A stretch of 24,642 nt of DNA, taken from positions 1 to 24,642 of the forward strand of contig JAULUH010000391.1 in the NCBI GenBank assembly GCA_032111745.1, written 5' to 3'. The position numbers and the translations under genes are program-made. The DNA is from JAULUH01 sp032111745. Lineage in GTDB: Bacteria > Chloroflexota > Anaerolineae > JAAEKA01. The first letter of the stretch is position 1, and each line of letters begins with the position of its first letter. The notes beneath the pieces are model-generated. The model ran no database searches. It was given only the letters and a program-made list of their open reading frames with translations, and had not been told where the DNA came from. This document shows positions 1-5,632 of this stretch, in pieces.

Positions 1-169
1 GGAGGCGGTGGCGATTGCGCTGGCGCGGGGGTACCAGGTGATCGAGGTGCCGATCAACTGGTACTTCGACGCGGACAGCCGGGTGCGGCCGGTGCACGAT
101 ACGGTGCGGATGCTACGGGAGGTGCTGCAGGTGCGGCGGAATTTGCGGGTGGGGGTGTATACGGCGTAG
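1..169 (+). CDS. Glycosyltransferase family 2, C-terminal fragment
   Basis: The first base is frame overhang. From base 2 an open frame of 55 codons runs to a TAG at 167-169, and the 5' part lies outside the window. The tail contains a V-P-I-N-W-Y element followed by D-x-x-S-R-V-R-P-V-x-D-T-V-R-M-L. That is the usual C-terminal signature of GT2 enzymes of the dolichyl-phosphate glucose/mannose synthase (ALG5/DPM1-like) group, which charge polyprenyl phosphate with a sugar at the cytoplasmic face of the membrane. No membrane segment follows, so this is a short-form enzyme without a C-terminal GtrA-like domain. The identification rests on this signature alone because the catalytic part is missing. 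Confidence 0.72.
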   Translation, partial: EAVAIALARGYQVIEVPINWYFDADSRVRPVHDTVRMLREVLQVRRNLRVGVYTA

Positions 170-480
170 GGGGAGAGACAATCCATATTGCGGCGAATGG
201 GGGGACAACGAATGGGATTGGTTGGCGGGCCTTGACGAACACGGACAGACACGGATTGACTCGGACGGGCGCTAAGCAACGGCACCGGGGGGACTGAGAT
301 TTGTCTGGCGGTGACTAAGGCCGGGGCCGCTTATCCCCAGAGGTCATGTGCTCCGGGACGATGGGCGTGGCCAAGAAAACTGGCCAGGTGGCCAGGTGAG
401 GGGCGTGAACCTGGAGGGCGGGTACGGCGTGAAAAGGTTGATTGGCGAGACTGTTGAGAATACTCCATGGAGGTAACATC
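170..480. other. Intergenic region between GT2 and SIMPL genes
   Basis: No gene is supported in these 311 bases. At about 235-256 there is a short run of the form acgaacacggacagacacgga, related in wording to the repeat cluster near 10376-10458. At 381-398 the octamer ggccaggt occurs twice in tandem. A weak promoter-like pair, TTGATT (438-443) and AATACT (459-464) with only 15 bases between, lies just before the SIMPL gene. It is too poor to call with confidence. Confidence 0.35.
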
Positions 481-1317
481 ATGAGTGACAATCGGATTGC
501 GAAGTGGTCAGGATGGATGACGGCGGCCATTGCCGTGGCGGCATTGGCGGTAGCGGTTGCTGTCAGTGGAGAGCAGCCGGCCAGCGCGCAGGCGGTGGCC
601 CAGGCCCAACCGGCGGCTGAGGTTCCAACGGGCACGATCATCGTGGTAGGCGAGGGCACGGCGACGGTGGAGCCGGACATTGCCCGGACGACGATTGGCG
701 TCGAGGTGGCCGGGGAGACGCTGCGTGAGGTGACGGACGAGGCCTCGGAGACGATGCAGGCGATCCTGGACGCGGTGCAGGCGGCCGGCGTGGCGAGCAA
801 CGACATCCAGACCTCGGGCTATTCCATCTACGTCGAGCGCAGGGTGCCGGAGGGCATGGCCCCGGGTGTAGAGGACACCATCATCTACCGGGTCAATAAC
901 AGTGTGTTGGTGACCATTCGGGACCTGGACATCGTGGGCGAGGTGTTGGATGCAGCGATCGACGCCGGGGCCAACAACGTGTTCGGCGTGGACTTCGCGG
1001 TAGAGGACAAGAGCGTGGCGTTAGCGGAGTCCAGGGCTGAGGCTGTGGCCGATGCCCGGGCCCGGGCCGAGGAGCTGGCAGCGCTAAACGGTGTCGGCGT
1101 GGGCAAGGTGGTGCAGATCAGCGAGGTGATCGACACGGGCTTTGGGCCGGCGTTCCCACGGATGGAGGCGGCGGCGGGCCTGGGTGGCGGCGCCGGGCCG
1201 ATTGCGCCGGGACAGCAGGAGATCAAGTCGCTGATCCAGGTGACCTATGCCCTGGTGGGGGCGGATGCGACGGGTGCCACGGGAACGGTGCCGGTGGCCG
1301 GGACGGCGACGCCGTAG
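481..1317 (+). CDS. Secreted SIMPL (DUF541) domain protein
   Basis: This encodes 278 residues. The ATG at 481 is preceded by a clear GGAGG (468-474 area), which makes it a better start than the in-frame TTG at 442. Residues 13-37 form a hydrophobic signal peptide ending in a S-A-Q-A cleavage-like site, so the protein should be exported. The rest matches the SIMPL/DUF541 family (E. coli YggE and relatives): the opening V-V-G-E-G-T-A-T-V-E-P-D strand, the Q-A-A-G-V-x-x-x-D-I-Q-T-S-G-Y element and the A-x-x-x-A-R-A-R-A-E-x-L-A helix near the end. The family is often linked to oxidative stress tolerance in E. coli, but its biochemical role is unknown. The C-terminal 20 residues are a low-complexity Ala/Gly/Thr/Pro tail. 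It appears to be a single-gene unit closed by the terminator at 1393-1414. Confidence 0.88.
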   Translation: MSDNRIAKWSGWMTAAIAVAALAVAVAVSGEQPASAQAVAQAQPAAEVPTGTIIVVGEGTATVEPDIARTTIGVEVAGETLREVTDEASETMQAILDAVQAAGVASNDIQTSGYSIYVERRVPEGMAPGVEDTIIYRVNNSVLVTIRDLDIVGEVLDAAIDAGANNVFGVDFAVEDKSVALAESRAEAVADARARAEELAALNGVGVGKVVQISEVIDTGFGPAFPRMEAAAGLGGGAGPIAPGQQEIKSLIQVTYALVGADATGATGTVPVAGTATP

Positions 1318-1392
1318 GTTGGATGGGTTATCGACCCAGTTGAGGGTATGGAAGGGCAGGGTGGCCTGGAAGGGTCACCCCGGCAAGCGCAG

Positions 1393-1414
1393 AGGGCCGC
1401 GGAGCAGCGGCCCT
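1393..1414 (+). terminator. Rho-independent terminator after SIMPL gene
   Basis: An 8-bp perfect stem, agggccgc (1393-1400) with gcggccct (1407-1414), has a six-base loop and is followed by TTGTTATT. It lies 76 bases after the SIMPL stop codon. The next gene, the peroxidase, converges from the other side and ends at 1426. Confidence 0.7.
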
Positions 1415-1425
1415 TTGTTATTGGT

Positions 1426-2838
1426 CTACGGGGATTCAAACTCCAACACCGGCCTGCCGCTCGGCACTGATTGCGGCACGAGCTTCCGCAAGTGCTCCGG
1501 TCTTGCTCGCGGATCGAGCAGACCGTTCTCCACGAAGGCGACGAGTTGATGGATCTGGTCACTGGTAAGGCTGATCGGTGTAGTCAGGATCGGATCGACG
1601 CGTGCCAGCACCGGTTCGATCGGACCGGTGGATCCGGACAAATCGGCGTCGAGATTCTGGCTGATGGGGGTGTAAGCGCGTGCCGATTCGATCACATCGA
1701 GGTGATGACGTATAGCATCCTCGAGGTTGGTGAACGCCCCATTGTGCATGAAGGTGGGCTGCACCGCGACGTTGCGGAGGGGTGATGTGCGAAACTTGTA
1801 GCGATCCTGGGCGTCACCCGTGATCTGTTCTCTGCCGAAGTCCTCATTGGCGGCTGGACCATCAAAGGTGTTGTTGGTCAGTTGGGGAGCGATCTGAGGA
1901 ACGCCAATCACATGGTCCTTAAAGTCGCTGAACATCTCATTTGACTCGCCGCCCACGCTGTGGCACATCGCACAGCGTGCTTCCCCGAAAAACAGCAGTG
2001 CGCCTTTCTTCTCTGCGTCGGTCAAGGCATTCCGCTGGCCACGCGCGAAGCGATCGATCGGGGCATCAGCGAAGGTGAGTGTGAACTCAAACTCCGCGAT
2101 GGCCTTCCCGAACATCTCGAAAGTAATGGGAGCGCCGGCCTTGACTTCAGGGAAAGCCTTGCCGAACAACTTTCTGTAGGCTGGGATGTCATTCAAACGG
2201 TTGAGCACCTCAGCCCGAATAGCATCATTATCTCCAGGGAAATCGAAGCCGGCGACTTCCGTGCGCTCGGTGGGAGGTATGAAGGCCTGCGCGACCAGCA
2301 AGTGTGGCTGATCGGAAAGGGAGAGCCCTTCCGGGGGCGGAAACGACCATCCAGCGCTGTTGTCGAAGGGATCGCCTGAAAGAGCGCGAAAACGCGAGTT
2401 CCACATCAGATGGGGATAGAAGGCCGCGTTGATCACCATCGGACTGCGGCGCATATTGCGTGGTCCCGTGCGGTTCGGTCCGACCACGCCATTGTTATCT
2501 ATGCCAATGGCAATGGACTGGGTGTCGCCGAAACCGGCGGTTGGCGAGTGGCAACCCGCGCAGGAATTGTCATCATTCAACCCCGTAATGGTATCAAACC
2601 AGAGCAAGCGCCCGAGCTCGGCGAGTTGAGGGTCTAGCCGACGACCGAGCCTTTGCTCGAGCGTTGCCTCGATTCTGCCCGTAAAGCCTGCCTGATGGAG
2701 GAGCGCCTCCAAGGCCTGATCCAACTGGCTGTCGTCTCCGGATGTGGCACGCGCCTGATCGGTAGCGAGGGATACAACCAGCAGGGCGAGGCACTGGACG
2801 AGGATGAATGCTATGCTGCGGGACAGGGGCTTCAGCAT
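1426..2838 (-). CDS. Di-heme cytochrome c peroxidase / MauG family, secreted
   Basis: This encodes 470 residues. The ATG at 2838 has GGGAG seven bases upstream and opens a signal peptide (hydrophobic run L-V-Q-C-L-A-L-L-V-V-S-L-A, cleavage near A-R-A). A TTG further upstream at 2892 is less likely. Two heme c attachment motifs are visible: C-A-G-C-H at about residues 93-97 and C-A-M-C-H at about 289-293. The spacing and surroundings (L-G-R-L-L-W-F-D before the first, F-R-T-S-P-L-R-N-V-A near residue 350, F-M-H-N-G-A-F-T just after) are those of the CcpA/MauG family. These are exported c-type enzymes that reduce H2O2 or carry out two-electron oxidations. At 470 residues it is longer than a classical 320-350 residue CcpA, with extra length mainly in the N-terminal heme domain. 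It lies in the same orientation downstream of the unknown secreted gene 3023-3652. Base composition is lower in GC than most of the window. The exact substrate cannot be read from sequence. Confidence 0.9.
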   Translation of the reverse strand: MLKPLSRSIAFILVQCLALLVVSLATDQARATSGDDSQLDQALEALLHQAGFTGRIEATLEQRLGRRLDPQLAELGRLLWFDTITGLNDDNSCAGCHSPTAGFGDTQSIAIGIDNNGVVGPNRTGPRNMRRSPMVINAAFYPHLMWNSRFRALSGDPFDNSAGWSFPPPEGLSLSDQPHLLVAQAFIPPTERTEVAGFDFPGDNDAIRAEVLNRLNDIPAYRKLFGKAFPEVKAGAPITFEMFGKAIAEFEFTLTFADAPIDRFARGQRNALTDAEKKGALLFFGEARCAMCHSVGGESNEMFSDFKDHVIGVPQIAPQLTNNTFDGPAANEDFGREQITGDAQDRYKFRTSPLRNVAVQPTFMHNGAFTNLEDAIRHHLDVIESARAYTPISQNLDADLSGSTGPIEPVLARVDPILTTPISLTSDQIHQLVAFVENGLLDPRARPEHLRKLVPQSVPSGRPVLEFESP

Positions 2839-2903
2839 GACGTGGCTCCCTGCGACCTCTATTCTGAAGGGGAGTGGTACTCTGACGCGCAAGCGCGCTA
2901 AGA

Positions 2904-2997
2904 AGAAGACTTCGGAAGCCTATGAAGCGCTTTCAGGACGCAGATCCTGTCCCTCGGCGAGACGATCACCTTTCGCCAGAGACTTCCGAAGTCTTTT
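2904..2997. repeat. Long-spaced inverted repeat between two minus-strand genes
   Basis: agacttcggaag (2907-2918) and cttccgaagtct (2983-2994) are perfect 12-bp complements separated by 64 bases. Pairing extends outward by A-T, G-T and A-T to 2904/2997. On the minus strand the second arm is followed by CTTCTTCTTA. The element sits in the 184-base space between the unknown secreted gene (ends 3023) and the peroxidase gene (starts 2838). It could be a terminator or attenuator-like structure between them, or the ends of a small inserted element. Confidence 0.5.
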
Positions 2998-3022
2998 CAA
3001 ACACGCACTAACCAACCGCCGG

Positions 3023-3652
3023 CTAAAGCGGATCGCAGTTGATGACGTCCCCTCGTGTGCTCACCTGCTGCCACGAACCGGGGACGATTTCGGGAGCCTC
3101 GGAGACGCCATCAGCCGTGGCGAAGAAGAAAGGATTGGGCACAACATCGACCGTCTCCCCACCATCGATTACCTCGACAAGCTCAAGGCTATCCGTGGGA
3201 TAGGCCCAGCGCCAGTTGAAGCCGAGGGTGTAGTTGACGTCACCACCTTTCAGCTCGAAGGTGTCCTGCATTGCGACATCAGCTACGGAGCCGTCAAAAT
3301 CGATGGTGAGATTGTTCTTGTAAACGAACTTGTAAGAAACGCCGAAGTTGTCGGTCGCCGTGCCCTTAATCAGGTCGGTCACCACGACGTGTGCAGTGCC
3401 ATCTGGCATTTCCTTCAGGCTGGCCTGTTTCACCCGGTCGCTACCAAAGTCGTCAGGGTTGATATGAACGCCATCGGGAATCTCCGGACAGAAGCTGCTC
3501 AGCCCTTCCGGAGGTGGAAATATCCATGGGATGGTGACGTTGTCAAGGCGCACGTTAAAGTGCGTGACAGACGCCGCGAAGGAAGATGGAACCAGGCCAA
3601 CCAGCATGAACACCAACAGTACAGGTACAAGGACCACTCGTAACGTTCGCAT
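3023..3652 (-). CDS. Unknown secreted protein
   Basis: This encodes 209 residues. The ATG at 3652 is fixed by an AAGGAGG ribosome binding site directly upstream, and a strong promoter precedes it (3690-3719). Residues 1-27 are a signal peptide (M-R-T-L-R-V-V-L-V-P-V-L-L-V-F-M-L-V-G-L-V, then A-A-S at the cleavage area). The mature part has alternating short hydrophobic strands and turns, suggesting a beta-rich extracellular domain, with only two cysteines (in F-C-P-E-I and I-N-C-D-P-L), which could form a disulfide. There is no heme motif and no membrane anchor. I do not recognise the family. Near the N-terminus it carries F-P-P-P-E-G-L-S, the same eight residues found in the downstream peroxidase. 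The two genes are in the same direction, so a functional link to the peroxidase is possible but unproven. GC is low for this window. Confidence 0.8.
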   Translation of the reverse strand: MRTLRVVLVPVLLVFMLVGLVPSSFAASVTHFNVRLDNVTIPWIFPPPEGLSSFCPEIPDGVHINPDDFGSDRVKQASLKEMPDGTAHVVVTDLIKGTATDNFGVSYKFVYKNNLTIDFDGSVADVAMQDTFELKGGDVNYTLGFNWRWAYPTDSLELVEVIDGGETVDVVPNPFFFATADGVSEAPEIVPGSWQQVSTRGDVINCDPL

Positions 3653-3689
3653 GTTTTCCTCCTTGATCAGCCAGCGTGAAGTACCTGCA

Positions 3690-3719
3690 AGTATACCATA
3701 CAATATTTGTACATGTCAA
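3690..3719 (-). promoter_or_regulatory. Sigma-70-type promoter of the unknown secreted gene, with internal palindrome
   Basis: On the minus strand there is TTGACA (3714-3719), an 18-base spacer and TATACT (3690-3695), close to the sigma-70 consensus. The spacer contains a 5-3-5 palindrome, TACAA-ATA-TTGTA (3699-3711), lying between the -35 and -10. That is the classical position for a repressor operator. The start codon is 38 bases past the -10. Confidence 0.75.
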
Positions 3720-3731
3720 GAACTTATTTGA

Positions 3732-3995
3732 AGCAAACGAGCACTACTCAAGAACCAGGGCGGCCGCACTGTGCGAGCGGTGGCGGCCCACTCAGGCCGG
3801 GTGGGCGAGTTTGAGTCTGGGCTGGTGTGGCATTCCCCGAACCACACCAACAGCCTGATCCCCCTGTGGGCCAAGGGCGACGCCGGCCGGCTGTTCCGCG
3901 TCTATGCCGACCAGGTGGACCCGGTGCGCGGCCTGTATGTCGACAACACAGAGCTGGCGCAGGTGCTGTTTGCAGCCCTTGAGCCGGTGAAGTAA
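3732..3995 (+). pseudogene. Alkaline phosphatase C-terminal remnant
   Basis: An open frame of 87 codons ends at TAA 3993-3995. It has no plausible full-length start: a stop lies at 3729-3731, and the similarity begins only near the GTG at 3771. The peptide contains H-T-N-S-L-I-P-L-W-A-K-G followed about 25 residues later by Y-V-D-N-T-E-L-A-Q-V-L. These resemble the last conserved block of PhoA-type alkaline phosphatases (the H-T-x-x-x-V-P-V-x-A-x-G metal-ligand region, then N-T-x-L). A complete enzyme needs 400 or more residues, so this is a 5'-truncated relic. The truncation point coincides with the edge of the lower-GC peroxidase segment. That suggests the segment's arrival, or a local deletion, removed the rest. 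Identification is by motif only. Confidence 0.55.
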
Positions 3996-4086
3996 CCGCT
4001 GAGCTGCTTTGACCTGTCCCGCGTGGGCCGGCGGATAAACCGGCCAAAGCTTCCGGGATCAGCCCGCTTTTCGAGTATTACGCCGC

Positions 4087-4145
4087 AAAAAAGACCTCCT
4101 GGAGGTGGCTGGGTGCGCAAGGGCCCGGCCACCCAAGGGAGGTCT
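4087..4145 (-). terminator. Hairpin terminator, oriented for the aldo/keto reductase transcript
   Basis: agacctcc (4092-4099) pairs with ggaggtct (4138-4145). An inner stem of tgggtg (4110-4115) with caccca (4130-4135) lies between them. Read on the minus strand, the closing arm is followed by TTTTTT (the A-run 4087-4092), which fits a rho-independent terminator for the minus-strand gene ending at 4375. In the plus direction the following bases are cttatt, so it may also stop the phosphatase relic transcript. Confidence 0.6.
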
Positions 4146-4227
4146 CTTATTCGGTGACCAATCGTGCCAACATGGCCAGGGGGGACGCGACTGTGGGTTG
4201 CGGGCCGCGACCTGGTAGGAACGCACC

Positions 4228-4249
4228 GGGCGGCCGCGGAGGGCCGCCC
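4228..4249. repeat. Dispersed GC-rich palindromic repeat
   Basis: gggcggcc (4228-4235) pairs with ggccgccc (4242-4249) around a six-base loop and is followed by cctacgatggga. From memory, palindromes of this wording ending in gggccgcccctacga recur between genes in many Chloroflexota and other genomes. It joins directly to the tandem duplication that follows. Confidence 0.5.
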
Positions 4250-4250
4250 C

Positions 4251-4370
4251 TACGATGGGACAAGGACGGGGGCATCCCTACTAATCGGTATGGATGGCGA
4301 GCCGCCCGTACGATGGGATAAGGACGGGGGGAATCCCTACTAATCAGGTATGGATAGCGAGCCGGCCCGA
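4251..4370. repeat. Imperfect tandem duplication of about 60 bases
   Basis: Unit 1 (4251-4308) and unit 2 (4309-4370) both begin with tacgatggga, continue with aaggacggggg and atccctactaatc, and end with ggtatggat followed by gcgagccg. They differ by a few substitutions and small insertions. The duplication fills the space up to the stop codon of the aldo/keto reductase. No coding function is apparent. Confidence 0.75.
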
Positions 4371-4374
4371 CGAT

Positions 4375-5349
4375 TTAGCGAAAGACCCGCGAGAGTTCGT
4401 CCAGCTGGGCCAGCTCGGCGGCGGAGAGCTGGAAGCGCATGGCGCCGGCGCTGTCGGCGGCCTGGGAGACCCTGGTGGCGCCGGGGATGGCGACTACGGT
4501 GTCGCCCTGGAAGTTGATGACCCAGTTCAGGGCGACCTGGGCGGGGGTGGCGTCGTAGCGCGGGGCGATGGCCTCCAGGGCCTCTACGAGGGGGCGGCTG
4601 CGCTCGACGAGGCGGCGCAGGCGCAGGCGGCGGCCGGCGGGGGCGGCGTCGAGGAGCTCAGGGTTGCGGTGGTAGCGGCCGCCGAGGATGCCCGCGCCCA
4701 GGGGGGTATAGGCGATGATGGTGACCCCCAGCTGGCGGGCCATGTCGAGGACGCCGTCGGCCTCGATCTTGCGGTGCAGCAGGCTGTACTGCATCTGGTT
4801 GGCGGCCAGGGGCAGGCCGTGTTTGGCCAGGGCGGCGTGGGCGCGCCACATGGCTTGGGCGGTGAAGTTGCTGACGCCGACGGCGCGGATCTTGCCGGCG
4901 TGGGCCAGGCCGGCCATGGCGTCCATCTCGGCCTCGACGGAGGAGAAGCTCCACGGCTGGTGGATCATGTAGAGGTCGATGGGATACCCTGAGAGGTGGT
5001 GGAGTCGCTTGTCGACGGTGCGGGGGATGTTGCCGGCGGTGCGCAGGAGGGGGAGCCACTTGGTGGCGACCACTACATCGGCGGGACCCTGGCCGGCGGC
5101 GTGCAGGGCGCCCGCGAGGGCCTGTTCGGAGCGGCCGAGGCCATACATCTCGGCGGTGTCGAACCAGTTGATGCCGCCGTCGAGTGCGGCCTGGACGATG
5201 GCGTTCATGTCGTCCTGGGAGAGGTCGGGGAACATGAGGCCGAAGGGGCCGCGGCCGCCGGAGAACTGCATGACGCCGAGGCCGATGGGGGTGACCTCGA
5301 CGTCGGTGGGGCCGAGGCGCCGTCTAGAAATGGGTAGAGGGTCGGGCAT
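4375..5349 (-). CDS. Aldo/keto reductase
   Basis: This encodes 324 residues from the ATG at 5349. An alternative ATG seven codons upstream (5370) has no ribosome binding site, while 5349 has a weak GAGAAAG, and the conserved R-R-L-G-x-T-x-V-x-V-T-P-I-G-L-G start of the family follows directly. The catalytic tetrad is complete: Asp64 and Tyr69 (W-F-D-T-A-E-M-Y-G-x-G-x-S-E), Lys97 (V-V-A-T-K) and His130 (I-D-L-Y-M-I-H-Q-P). The NADPH-binding end (I-P-G-A-T-R near residue 290) is present. Such enzymes reduce aldehydes and ketones with NADPH in the cytoplasm. The specific substrate is unknown. It stands alone, with the terminator at 4087-4145 downstream. Confidence 0.92.
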   Translation of the reverse strand: MPDPLPISRRRLGPTDVEVTPIGLGVMQFSGGRGPFGLMFPDLSQDDMNAIVQAALDGGINWFDTAEMYGLGRSEQALAGALHAAGQGPADVVVATKWLPLLRTAGNIPRTVDKRLHHLSGYPIDLYMIHQPWSFSSVEAEMDAMAGLAHAGKIRAVGVSNFTAQAMWRAHAALAKHGLPLAANQMQYSLLHRKIEADGVLDMARQLGVTIIAYTPLGAGILGGRYHRNPELLDAAPAGRRLRLRRLVERSRPLVEALEAIAPRYDATPAQVALNWVINFQGDTVVAIPGATRVSQAADSAGAMRFQLSAAELAQLDELSRVFR

Positions 5350-5395
5350 GGTGGTCTTTCTCAACTGCATGGATATGGGTGTGGCATGAGATTGC

Positions 5396-5490
5396 TTCCC
5401 TGCGGGATGCTGCGCGATCGGCGGCCTTTCTCACCTCATGGGCGTTGGATCTCCTCATCACCGGCGGCCGCCTCGCAATGACAAGGCAAA
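5396..5490. repeat. Possible fragment of a dispersed intergenic repeat
   Basis: The phrases ctgcgggatgctgcgcgatcgg (5399-5420) and cctcgcaatgaca (5471-5483) recall the decayed intergenic repeat found in many bacterial genomes whose spurious translation ends in S-L-A-M-T. The evidence is recall of wording, not alignment. The rest of this gap holds the promoter of the acyl-CoA dehydrogenase. Confidence 0.3.
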
Positions 5491-5506
5491 AGGTCGGTGG
5501 GTGCCT

Positions 5507-5534
5507 TTGACAGGCATCATGGTACAGTTATACT
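5507..5534 (+). promoter_or_regulatory. Sigma-70-type promoter of the acyl-CoA dehydrogenase gene
   Basis: TTGACA (5507-5512) is followed by a 16-base spacer and TATACT (5529-5534), a near-consensus pair. It leaves a leader of roughly 90 bases before the ATG at 5633. Confidence 0.75.
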
Positions 5535-5632
5535 GATATCAGGTCAGGCACGCAACTTACACTTGGCCGAAATGGCGAGGGGTCAGGTGATCCGTTGCGA
5601 TTGCGCGTGTGTTTTGGTGACAGGAGGCAGCC

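Noticed and set aside
2804..3643. Plus-strand 279-codon frame opposite the unknown secreted protein
   Set aside because: There is no ribosome binding site or domain. The opposite strand has a signal peptide, AAGGAGG and a near-consensus promoter.
3748..4132. Minus-strand frames over the phosphatase remnant
   Set aside because: They are Pro/Gly/Arg-rich shadows. The plus-strand frame has the recognisable H-T-N-S-L-I-P-L-W-A-K-G block.
4294..5389. Plus-strand frames across the aldo/keto reductase
   Set aside because: The minus-strand frame carries the complete aldo/keto reductase tetrad, and the plus-strand products have no recognisable motif.
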